Made by a program: the position numbers and the translations under genes. From contig NZ_LMIK01000004.1 of NCBI RefSeq assembly GCF_001428685.1, positions 252,233 through 316,232 of the forward strand: 64,000 nt of DNA. The letters are read 5' to 3'. Under the pieces are notes generated by a model, which saw nothing but the letters and a program-made list of their open reading frames with translations, did no database searches and was not told the DNA's origin. This document shows positions 16,460-23,077 of the stretch, piece by piece. Position 1 is the first letter of the stretch; every line of letters begins with the position of its first letter. This DNA is from Lysobacter sp. Root76. GTDB lineage: Bacteria > Pseudomonadota > Gammaproteobacteria > Xanthomonadales > Xanthomonadaceae.

Positions 16460-17028
16460 AGCTCGATTCCAACACCGCACTGATCCCGATCGACGTGCAA
16501 CGCGGCTTCGACTACCCGCCTTGGGGACCGCGCAACAACCCGGCCATGGAAACCAACGGCCGGCACCTGCTCGCGGCCTGGCGCGAGCACGGCCTGCCGC
16601 TGATCCACGTGCGCCACGATTCGGTGATGGCCGGATCGTCGCTGCATCCCTCGCATCCCGGCAATGCTTTCCGCGACGGTTTCGAACCCCGGCCCGGCGA
16701 GGCCTTGGTGAGCAAATCGGTCAACGCGGCCTTCATCGGCACCGACCTGGATCTGCGCCTGCGCCGGCTCGGCGTCGGCAGCGTCGTGCTGTTCGGCATC
16801 AGCACCGACATGTGCGTATCGACGACCGCGCGCGTCGCCGCCAATCTGGGCTATCGCACCATCGTCGTCGCCGACGCCTGTGCCTGTTTCGATCTGCGCG
16901 ACGAACGCGGCGTCGCCATTCCCGCCGACGACATCGCACGCGCGCACCTGGCGACGTTGCGCGCGGAGTTCGCCGAGGTCGTCGATACCGATGCAATGCT
17001 CGCCGCCGTGCAGCGACGCGCCGCCTGA
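16456..17028 (+). CDS. Isochorismatase-family cysteine hydrolase
   Basis: A 190-residue cysteine hydrolase. The catalytic triad is visible: Asp in LIPIDVQRGFDYP (near residue 13), Lys in ALVSKSVNAAF and Cys in FGISTDMCVSTTARVAANLGY. The cis-peptide preceding the Cys loop is typical. The PPWGPRNNP segment and HxxHP (SSLHPSHPG) loop suggest an amidase or nicotinamidase-like subfamily rather than true isochorismatase; the substrate is uncertain. It is translationally coupled to the ABM-domain protein and divergent from an Lrp regulator, suggesting a small amide- or amine-degrading unit. Confidence 0.88.
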   Translation: MKLDSNTALIPIDVQRGFDYPPWGPRNNPAMETNGRHLLAAWREHGLPLIHVRHDSVMAGSSLHPSHPGNAFRDGFEPRPGEALVSKSVNAAFIGTDLDLRLRRLGVGSVVLFGISTDMCVSTTARVAANLGYRTIVVADACACFDLRDERGVAIPADDIARAHLATLRAEFAEVVDTDAMLAAVQRRAA

Positions 17029-17075
17029 CGATCGCATGCGCGTCGCAACGACCGCTCGCGAGGCGACGAACGGTA

Positions 17076-17104
17076 TTGCAACTATTTTTTAACGAGCGTA
17101 ATGT
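17076..17104 (+). promoter_or_regulatory. Sigma-70 promoter upstream of the leader ORF
   Basis: TTGCAA (17076-17081) and TAATGT (17099-17104) are separated by exactly 17 bases that include a T-run, in an unusually AT-rich patch. This is the best sigma-70 match I see in the window. It points toward the small ORF, hairpins, tRNA-like sequences and rtcB cassette. Confidence 0.65.
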
Positions 17105-17153
17105 GCGCGACCTCGGCCCACTGCGGCCACATACCGAATCCAAACCTTCCGCC

Positions 17154-17276
17154 ATGAACCTCTTCATCGACATCGCCAAATCGCAGCAGTCGCGGCCTCA
17201 GCGCCACGACGCGGATGCGTGCGCGCCGATGAACGTCGGCGGTCGCGACGAAGCGCTGCCGCGCACTCCACACTGA
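17154..17276 (+). CDS. Possible 40-residue leader peptide
   Basis: Short open frame starting MNLFIDIAKSQQSRPQRH and ending EALPRTPH, 50 bases after the promoter and 12 bases before the first of three competing hairpins. No good ribosome site is seen (CTTCCGCC precedes the ATG), so translation is uncertain. Its last codons are mixed (Leu, Pro, Arg, Thr, Pro, His) without a run of one amino acid. Position suggests an attenuation leader for the RNA-repair cassette; it could instead be an untranslated part of a small RNA. Confidence 0.4.
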   Translation: MNLFIDIAKSQQSRPQRHDADACAPMNVGGRDEALPRTPH

Positions 17277-17288
17277 CCTTGCCTATGC

Positions 17289-17358
17289 GGGAGGTCGGTG
17301 ACCCCGACCTCCCGAGGAACGCGAACGCCCTCGGGTTCACCACCCGGGGGCGTTTTGT
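17289..17358 (+). terminator. Attenuator-like hairpins with intrinsic terminator
   Basis: Hairpin 1 is a perfect 10-base-pair stem (17289-17298 with 17304-17313). The terminator is a 12-pair stem with one wobble (17324-17335 with 17343-17354) followed by TTGTTT. CCCGAGG at 17311-17317, overlapping the 3' arm of hairpin 1, can pair with CCTCGGG at 17329-17335 in the terminator 5' arm, giving a mutually exclusive antiterminator. A ribosome on the ORF stop codon would cover hairpin 1 and favour read-through. Confidence 0.65.
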
Positions 17359-17388
17359 TTCCGGCGCTCGCAAAGGACCAGTTTTCCC

Positions 17389-17573
17389 CTGGAAATCAGC
17401 GATTTCCAGCCGGCCCCGAAGCATCCGCGCGCTTGCGCGCCGCAGGGGCGATGCCGTCGAGGCGCCGCAAGGCGTCGTGCCTGGATGCTTCGGCACGGGC
17501 GGAGCGGTTGGCGATCGCAATGCATTGGGCGCTTGCGCCCGAACGGATTGGCGTCTGGCGACAGACGCCAATG
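17389..17573 (+). ncRNA. Highly structured non-coding stretch before the tRNA-like sequences
   Basis: No protein is evident. Successive perfect stems are CTGGAAATC (17389-17397 with 17401-17409), a long-range stem CCGAAGCATCC (17416-17426 with 17483-17493) enclosing smaller hairpins, GGGCG/CGCCC (17527-17540), and ATTGGCGTCTG (17547-17557 with 17562-17572) with a GCGA tetraloop. Such density exceeds chance expectation and suggests a folded RNA. Some RtcB/Ro operons carry Y-RNA-like transcripts with tRNA-like modules; whether this is one cannot be judged here. Confidence 0.45.
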
Positions 17574-17678
17574 CGAAACATCGAGCGAACGTTCTGCAGC
17601 GGCACGGGTTCTGATCCCGTCCGGTGCGCGCGGCCCTGCCGTGGCGTATGCCGCAGAGCGCAAGACGGTGTTTCGGAA

Positions 17679-17749
17679 GCGACGTTAGCTCAGAGGAAAG
17701 AGCAGCGGCATGTACGCAGGTCGCCGGTTCGAGTCCGGCACGTCGACCA
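17679..17749 (+). tRNA. Aberrant tRNA-like sequence 1 (short anticodon arm)
   Basis: About 71 bases with an encoded CCA end. The acceptor has 6 pairs with a G-A mismatch at the top, the D stem is GCTC/GAGC, and the T arm GCCGG-TTCGAGT-CCGGC is perfect. The anticodon arm has only 13 bases, forming a 3-pair stem (GCG/CGC) with loop GCATGTA, and lacks the universal U33. It therefore cannot be a normal elongator tRNA. It could be a decoy, sensor or substrate for the nearby RtcB ligase, or a decayed gene; intact D, T and CCA parts argue against simple decay. Confidence 0.6.
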
Positions 17750-17817
17750 CTGGATAGCTCAGACGGTTAGAGCATCGGATTCAGATTCCGACTGTCGCGG
17801 GTTCGATTCCCGCTCCA
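17750..17817 (+). tRNA. Aberrant tRNA-like sequence 2 (CAG anticodon, short acceptor)
   Basis: Follows the CCA of the first by one base. The D arm (GCTC-N9 with GG-GAGC), anticodon arm (TCGGA-TTCAGAT-TCCGA, 5 pairs, U33, anticodon CAG) and T arm (GCGGG-TTCGATT-CCCGC) are all perfect, with a 5-base variable loop. The acceptor stem is only 4 pairs (TGGA/TCCA). Anticodon CAG would read leucine, but leucine tRNAs have a long variable arm that is missing here. It is tRNA-shaped but unlikely to be charged normally, so a special role linked to the rtcB cassette is suspected. Confidence 0.6.
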
Positions 17818-17820
17818 AAA

Positions 17821-18210
17821 ACTGCCTGTCACGCAGTGAGTGATACCGGGGACGCAAGTCCCCACCCGGAAACGCCCCTTGCGGCGTTGCGGACGAAGCC
17901 GCGCTCAGGCGCGGCGGAGGACGGAACGCCGCAGCGGAGACGACGCCGGACCCGCGCCCGCGAGGCGACGGACCGCGCCGGCTGGCCGGACGCGACAGAA
18001 CATCGTCGCGCACCGACCCCGCCGCGGCTTCCGCGCCGAGCGCGCACGGGTTCCGCGCCGACGCCGTCGGGGGCGCTTCCACCCCATTCCGCTTCGCGGT
18101 CGCCGCCTGCGCGCGGCCGCGGCACCCATGCAGCGCGCGACGAACGATCCGGTCGCGCGCCGCCCCTTACGACCGGATCGAAACCCGCAGAACACTAAGG
18201 AGAAAGCGTC
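17821..18210 (+). other. Untranslated region between tRNA-like sequences and slipin
   Basis: A 390-base stretch with no supported gene. It contains further hairpins, notably GGGGAC-GCAA-GTCCCC at 17848-17863 with a GNRA tetraloop, then very GC-rich sequence. The slipin ribosome site (AAGGAG) lies at its end. It may be a long 5' leader of the slipin-rtcB mRNA. Confidence 0.5.
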
Positions 18211-19341
18211 ATGTTCTGGAACAAGCGGGTCGTGGTCGGCGACGCCGAGCGCGCCCTGATCTACCGCAACCGCCGTTTCGAGCGCGTGCTCGGACCGGGC
18301 GTCTACCGCATCGGCGACTGGCTGGGCCGCACCGAAGTCGTGCTGCACGACATCGCCAAGCCGGAGTACGCCGGCAAGGACACCGATGTGCTGGTGGCCG
18401 CGCTAGGCGAGCGCCTGGGCGACAGCTTCGTGCTGGCCGACATCGGCGTCGACCAGGTCGGCCTGGTGATGAAGAACGGCAAGCTCGAGGACCTGCTCGC
18501 GCCGGGCTCGCGCGAGCTGTACTGGAAGGGCCTGGTCCCGATCGAGATCGTCGCCATGACCTTGTCGGCGGGGCTGGAGCTGCGCGGTGAGATCGCGCAG
18601 CGCCTGCGCCAGATCGGCTTGCTCGATCGCATCGCCATGGCCGTCACCGTGCCCAACGAGTCCGCTGGCCTGCTCTACGTCGACGGCAAGTTGGTGCGCA
18701 CCCTGGACGCCGGCAGCTACGCCTTCTGGAACTTCCAGAAGAACGTCGCCGTCGAGCTCGTCGAGCTGCGCGTGCAGTCGGTGGAAGTGTCGGGCCAGGA
18801 GTTGCTCACGCGCGACAAGGTATCGCTGCGCGTGAACCTGGCGGCCAGCATGCGCGTGACCGATCCGGTCGCCGCGCGCAGCAAGGTCGCCAAGTACAGC
18901 GACTACCTGTATCGCGAGCTGCAGTACGGCCTGCGCAAGGCGGTGTCGGCCAAGACCCTGGACGAACTGCTGGGCGACAAGGCTTCGCTGGACGCCGACA
19001 TCTTCGGCTACGTGCGCGGCCAGGTCGGCGAGCTCGGCATGGAAGTGCTGGGCGTGGGCGTCAAGGACGTGATCCTGCCGGGCGAGATGAAGGACATCCT
19101 CAACGGCGTCGTGCAGGCGGAGAAGTCGGCCCAGGCCAACGTCATCCGTCGTCGCGAGGAGGCCAACGCCACGCGCAGCCTGCTCAACACCGCGAAGCTG
19201 ATCGAGGACAGCCCGGTGCTCATGCGCCTCAAGGAGCTCGAGGCGCTGGAGAAGGTCACCGAGAAGATCGACAAGCTCACCGTCTTCGGCGGTCTGGACG
19301 GCGTGCTCAAGCAGCTGGTCAGCCTCAAGACGAGCGGCTGA
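18211..19341 (+). CDS. Slipin-family SPFH/band-7 protein
   Basis: A 376-residue protein beginning WNKRVVVGDAERALIYRNRRF. The SPFH core is SAGLLYVDGKLVRTLDAGSYAFWNF to LLTRDKVSLRVNLAASMRVTDPVAA, followed by a helical oligomerisation region (GMEVLGVGVKDVILPGEMKDILNGVVQAEKSAQANVIRRREEANATRSL) and a C-terminal helix. Unlike typical slipins it has no N-terminal membrane helix; instead the first 140 residues look like a second, divergent SPFH-like unit. AAGGAG precedes the ATG. Slipins recur next to rtcB in diverse bacteria, where they are suspected to organise RNA repair at membranes or act as scaffolds. Co-transcription with the next two genes is likely. Confidence 0.88.
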   Translation: MFWNKRVVVGDAERALIYRNRRFERVLGPGVYRIGDWLGRTEVVLHDIAKPEYAGKDTDVLVAALGERLGDSFVLADIGVDQVGLVMKNGKLEDLLAPGSRELYWKGLVPIEIVAMTLSAGLELRGEIAQRLRQIGLLDRIAMAVTVPNESAGLLYVDGKLVRTLDAGSYAFWNFQKNVAVELVELRVQSVEVSGQELLTRDKVSLRVNLAASMRVTDPVAARSKVAKYSDYLYRELQYGLRKAVSAKTLDELLGDKASLDADIFGYVRGQVGELGMEVLGVGVKDVILPGEMKDILNGVVQAEKSAQANVIRRREEANATRSLLNTAKLIEDSPVLMRLKELEALEKVTEKIDKLTVFGGLDGVLKQLVSLKTSG

Positions 19342-19447
19342 AGGCGTGATCCGTGGAATCCCGGATGACGACTCGGCCGCGAACCAGAACCGAGAACGCC
19401 GCTCTCCAGGGAGCGGCCATCGCATCCTATTTCTACGGAATCATTCC

Positions 19448-20251
19448 ATGCGCAAGGACATGTACAAAGTGATCGTGGAACGGCCGCGGCGCGGAGGCCG
19501 CTACAGCAAAGAACTCCGCCCGCCGTCCGACCCCGAAGACCAACCGCAACACGAAAGCCTCAAGTTCCGCCATCGCTCGCGTAAATGGCTCAACGAGAAC
19601 CTCAACCCGCTGCGGCGCTATCTCGGCCGCCAGGCCGGCCGCCCCTGGGACGAGGTCTACTCGGAGCTGTGCGCGAACATCGACCGCCGCAACACCGTGC
19701 AGCAACACATCCACGAGCATCTCGAGGATTTCGTGGCGCTGCGGGTGCAGGCGCTGGATGGCGCGTTGCACTACGAGCGCGGCTACGGCGGTCTGCAGCG
19801 GCTGGATCGGAGCTGGGCGCCGAAGCTTTACGTGGACCCGGTCAGCGGCTTGCTGCTGATCAACCATGCGGGGATCCAGGCCAGGCGCGAGGCGAAGCGC
19901 GAGTACGCACGAGCGCGGCGTGCGCAGCCGGAGGTCGATGTACGGGCGTTGGACGAGTTTCACCAACTGCGCCGCATCGACGGCATCTGGTACGAGGTCG
20001 AGCTGGCGGAACTGCCGCGCCCCGTCGCGGTCATGGACCAACACAGGAAATCGCCGAGGCTGGTGATGCCCTACGACGTAATCGCGCGGCGTCCGGCCAA
20101 GTGGATCGGCAAGCCCTGCGGCCATCGCGGCTGCGAAGCGTGCCGGCCCTATGGCCACGCCGGTCTGTACGCCCGCAGCAAGCGCCAGCTGAACCGGCAC
20201 GAGCTGCAGCGTTATGGCCTGCGAAATCACGACGGCGAACGCCTGCATTGA
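19448..20251 (+). CDS. Unknown basic protein between slipin and rtcB, 267 aa
   Basis: Basic soluble protein starting MRKDMYKVIVERPRRGGRYS. A notable segment is LNENLNPLRRYLGRQAGRPW with DEVYSELCANIDRRNTVQQH, and near the C terminus a possible metal-binding GKPCGHRGCEACRP followed by SKRQLNRHELQRYGLRN. I recall similar proteins beside rtcB and slipin genes in other bacteria, but no function is known to me. The high Arg content and position suggest an RNA-binding partner of the ligase. ATG 19448 is preferred to an upstream in-frame ATG because the conserved start MRKDM follows it. Confidence 0.75.
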   Translation: MRKDMYKVIVERPRRGGRYSKELRPPSDPEDQPQHESLKFRHRSRKWLNENLNPLRRYLGRQAGRPWDEVYSELCANIDRRNTVQQHIHEHLEDFVALRVQALDGALHYERGYGGLQRLDRSWAPKLYVDPVSGLLLINHAGIQARREAKREYARARRAQPEVDVRALDEFHQLRRIDGIWYEVELAELPRPVAVMDQHRKSPRLVMPYDVIARRPAKWIGKPCGHRGCEACRPYGHAGLYARSKRQLNRHELQRYGLRNHDGERLH

Positions 20252-20314
20252 GTAAACAATGGAGCAAACCGGTGGCGTCGCGGAAACCGCGGCGCCGCCG
20301 TTCAGGAGAACCTT

Positions 20315-21529
20315 ATGAGTCATCAATACGAACTGCTGCACGCGCCAGGCGCCACCCCGATCAAGGGCTGGGTGCGCGGCGTGCCGCTGGAATCGCAGGC
20401 GCACGAGCAATTGCGCAACATCGCCTCCCTGCCCTTCGTCGGGCCGTGGCTGGCGGTGATGCCCGACGTGCACCTGGGCAAGGGCGCGACCGTGGGATCG
20501 GTCGTGCCCACGCGCGGTGCGATCATCCCGGCCGCGGTCGGCGTCGACATCGGCTGCGGCATGGCCGCGGTGCGGACCACGCTGCGGGCCAAGGACCTGC
20601 CCGACAATCTGGCCCTGCTGCGTTCGTCGATCGAACGCAGCGTGCCGGTCGGCAACGGCCCCGGCGGCGATCACCGCAAGCGCCCGGACAGCATCGACAC
20701 CCGGATCGCGCAGTCGGGCCTGGTGCCGCGCCTTGAGGCGGTGCGCGCCAAGCACCCGAAGGTCCGCAACGACAAGCTGGACAAGCAGCTGGGCACGCTC
20801 GGCGGCGGCAACCACTTCATCGAGATCTGCCTCGACGAGGCCGATGCGGTGTGGGTGATGCTGCACTCGGGTTCGCGCGGCACCGGCAACCTGATCGGCA
20901 CCTACTTCATCGAACAGGCGCGGCGCCAGTTGGAGCGGCGCGTGCTGGGCTACCGCCTGCCGGACAAGGACCTCGCGTTCTTCCTGGAAGGCGAGCCGCT
21001 GTTCGAGGAATACGTCGAGGCCGTGTCCTGGGCCCAGGACTACGCGCGCGAGAACCGCGAGGCGATGATGGCGCGGGTCTTGCACGAGATGCGTCAGCGC
21101 CTGCCCAAGTTCCAATTGGAGAAGATGGCGGTCAACTGCCACCACAACTACGTGCAGCGCGAGCAGCATCACGGCGAGTCCTTGCTGGTCACCCGCAAGG
21201 GTGCGGTCAGCGCGCGGGCCGGCGAGCTGGGGATCATTCCCGGCAGCATGGGTACCTGCAGCTATATCGTGCGCGGCAAGGGCAATGCGGACAGCTTCCA
21301 CAGCTGCAGCCACGGCGCCGGCCGGGTGATGAGCCGGACCCAGGCGCGCGCGAGCATCACCCTGAAGCAGCACCGCGAGGCGACCGCGCATGTCGAGTGC
21401 CGCAAGGACGCGGCGGTGATCGACGAGTCGCCGGCCGCCTACAAGTCGATCGACGCGGTCATGGCCGCGCAGACCGACCTGGTCGAAGTGCTGCACACCC
21501 TGCGTCAGGTGATCTGCATCAAGGGATGA
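20315..21529 (+). CDS. rtcB: RtcB RNA-splicing ligase
   Basis: GTP- and Mn-dependent RNA ligase of 404 residues that joins 2',3'-cyclic-phosphate (or 3'-phosphate) ends to 5'-OH ends, as produced by tRNA-cleaving toxins. All metal and catalytic motifs are present: GVDIGCGMAA (Cys81), GGGNHFIEI, MLHSGSRGTG, VNCHHNYVQ and SCSHGAGRVMSR, whose His333 corresponds to the guanylylated histidine. AGGAGAACC precedes the ATG. Length fits the shorter bacterial subfamily. No rtcA or sigma-54 regulator rtcR is nearby; instead a slipin, an unknown basic protein and tRNA-like sequences precede it. A strong terminator follows at 21551. Confidence 0.95.
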   Translation: MSHQYELLHAPGATPIKGWVRGVPLESQAHEQLRNIASLPFVGPWLAVMPDVHLGKGATVGSVVPTRGAIIPAAVGVDIGCGMAAVRTTLRAKDLPDNLALLRSSIERSVPVGNGPGGDHRKRPDSIDTRIAQSGLVPRLEAVRAKHPKVRNDKLDKQLGTLGGGNHFIEICLDEADAVWVMLHSGSRGTGNLIGTYFIEQARRQLERRVLGYRLPDKDLAFFLEGEPLFEEYVEAVSWAQDYARENREAMMARVLHEMRQRLPKFQLEKMAVNCHHNYVQREQHHGESLLVTRKGAVSARAGELGIIPGSMGTCSYIVRGKGNADSFHSCSHGAGRVMSRTQARASITLKQHREATAHVECRKDAAVIDESPAAYKSIDAVMAAQTDLVEVLHTLRQVICIKG

Positions 21530-21550
21530 GGCCGGTCGCCGGCGATTGGA

Positions 21551-21580
21551 CGCCGCTCCGCGAGGGGCGGCGTTTTCTTT
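21551..21580 (+). terminator. Intrinsic terminator after rtcB
   Basis: CGCCGCTCC (21551-21559) pairs with GGGGCGGCG (21564-21572) around a GCGA tetraloop and is followed by TTTTCTTT. It lies 21 bases past the rtcB stop and closes the slipin-rtcB transcript. Confidence 0.88.
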
Positions 21581-21818
21581 GACCAGCGGTTTCCTAATTC
21601 CAGTCGACGGGTTCGGCCGGAGAAGGCCGGCCCGCACGGCCTGGAAAGCGCCGCGAGGCCGCCGTCCGTCGCAATTTCGCGATCGCAACAAAACGTAACA
21701 GCGGGATTGCGACACGGTGCGCGATTCGCCCCCTCGTCAAGGCCGCGCGGGTAACGGATAGTTAACCGACCGGGCGTATCGTCGCCTGGCAGGGGCCCGC
21801 TCAAGGAGAGGTGGAGCC

Positions 21819-22055
21819 ATGAACGATCTGGCATTGGATGCCGCGTCGTCCCGCGCGACCTTGTCGCACGAGGACCGCGAACTGGCCGTCACCTACGGCA
21901 TCGAAGCACGTCAGCACCACGCCGGACGCGCGTGGACCGACATACAACACGAACTGGCCGCGGGTTGGGCGCGCATGCGCGGCTACCGGCGCGCGGAATG
22001 GCCCGAGGTGGTCGACCACGTCGAAGCCGCCTGGCACGGCTCGATCCGCCTCTAG
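21819..22055 (+). CDS. Small conserved hypothetical protein, 78 aa
   Basis: Helical 78-residue protein: HEDRELAVTYGIEARQHHAG, then WTDIQHELAAGWARMRGYRRAEWPEVVDHVEAAWHGS. The pattern of Trp and His residues resembles small stress-associated proteins of Xanthomonadaceae, but no function is known. AAGGAGAGG lies just before the ATG. It stands alone after the rtcB terminator, with an AT-richer stretch upstream (GGTAAC-GGATA-GTTAACC palindrome near 21750) that may carry its promoter. Confidence 0.75.
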   Translation: MNDLALDAASSRATLSHEDRELAVTYGIEARQHHAGRAWTDIQHELAAGWARMRGYRRAEWPEVVDHVEAAWHGSIRL

Positions 22056-22074
22056 CCGGGCGGACGCGGCAGGC

Positions 22075-22992
22075 TCAGGCTTTGGCTTCGGCTGTTTGCG
22101 GCCGCCGCGCCCATTGCCATTTCAGGTTGACCCCCAGCGTGCCCAGCACGATCAGGGCCACGCCCAGCATTTGCACGCGGCCGAGCGTGCTGCCGTACAA
22201 TAGATAGTCGAGCAGCAGCGCGATCACCGGATAGACGAAGGCGAGCACCGCGATCGTCACCACCGGCAGGCGCGGATAGGCCGAATAGAACAGCACATAG
22301 CACACGCCGCTGTGGATCAGCCCCAGCCCGGCCAGCCAATACCAATGCGGTCCGACGTGGGCGATCGCGACGTAGTCGGCGAATGGCGCCAGCATCGCCA
22401 CGCCGACCAGGCATTGGATCAGCACCACCGCGAACGGCCGCTCGCGGCTGATCCGGCGCGACAGCATCAACGAGGCTCCGCACAGCAGCGCGGCGACGAA
22501 GGTCAGGCCGATGCCGATCAGGTAGCCGGCATCGGCGCTGCGCCATAGCTTGATCGGGTCGGCCGAGCAGGCCACGCCCACGAACGCGACCACGGTCCAG
22601 GCCCAATCGGCCGGACGAGTGCGCTCGCCGAAGAACAGCGCCGCCATCGCCAGCATCGCGAACGGAAAGAAGTGGTAGACCATGGTCGCCACGCCGATCG
22701 ACGAGCGCGCCATGCCGGCGAACAGCGCGACCCAGTTCAGCACCAGCAGCACGCCGCTGACGATCGCGCCGCGGATCAGCGCCGGTTCGCTCATCAGCCC
22801 GCGCAGATGACCGCGCGCCAGGCCCCAGGCGATCAGGAACGCGCTGCCGAACACGCAGCGGAAGAACACCGTGGTGATCGCGTCCTGGCCGCCCTCGTGG
22901 GCGAACACGCCGACCGACCCGATCAGGATTTCGGCGACGAACAACTGGATCAGCGCGGTGCGGGACTCTGAGGCGGAGGCGGTCGGGTTCAT
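22075..22992 (-). CDS. EamA-family DMT-superfamily exporter
   Basis: Inner-membrane transporter of 305 residues with ten predicted hydrophobic helices in two EamA repeats (for example VFAHEGGQDAITTVFFRCVFG then FLIAWGLARG; FVAALLCGASLML, AVVLIQCLVGVAML, WLAGLGLIHSGVCYVLFYSAYPRL, VIALLLDYLLYG). The second repeat shows the common PVIALLL pattern. Such carriers export metabolites or amino acids. It is divergent from a MocR regulator sharing an 85-base control region, so the regulator probably controls it in response to a PLP-related or amino compound. Confidence 0.88.
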   Translation of the reverse strand: MNPTASASESRTALIQLFVAEILIGSVGVFAHEGGQDAITTVFFRCVFGSAFLIAWGLARGHLRGLMSEPALIRGAIVSGVLLVLNWVALFAGMARSSIGVATMVYHFFPFAMLAMAALFFGERTRPADWAWTVVAFVGVACSADPIKLWRSADAGYLIGIGLTFVAALLCGASLMLSRRISRERPFAVVLIQCLVGVAMLAPFADYVAIAHVGPHWYWLAGLGLIHSGVCYVLFYSAYPRLPVVTIAVLAFVYPVIALLLDYLLYGSTLGRVQMLGVALIVLGTLGVNLKWQWARRPQTAEAKA

Positions 22993-23022
22993 GCGGTCAG
23001 GCTAGGCCCCGACTGGCGACCG

Positions 23023-23061
23023 GTACAGATTCAGTTAGACTCTGATTTCACCAGTACAGAT
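23023..23061. promoter_or_regulatory. Direct repeat, probable MocR operator
   Basis: GTACAGAT occurs at 23023-23030 and 23054-23061, 31 bases apart (three helical turns), in the gap between the divergent exporter and MocR genes. MocR-type regulators commonly bind spaced direct repeats, so this is the likely operator for both genes. Confidence 0.6.
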
Positions 23062-23077
23062 CGGGCGGCCCCACGCC

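Noticed and set aside
17485-17520. A sigma-54 promoter (RtcR-type control) upstream of the rtcB cassette
   Set aside because: The best GG-N10-GC match near 17492 has a poor -12 element, and no rtcR gene is present.
17600-17640. A third tRNA-like sequence based on a T-arm-like hairpin (ACGGG-TTCTGAT-CCCGT)
   Set aside because: No D arm, anticodon arm or acceptor can be fitted around it.
17679-17817. Annotation of the tRNA-like sequences as ordinary tRNAs
   Set aside because: The first lacks four anticodon-arm bases and U33, the second lacks three acceptor pairs; neither could be a normal elongator tRNA.
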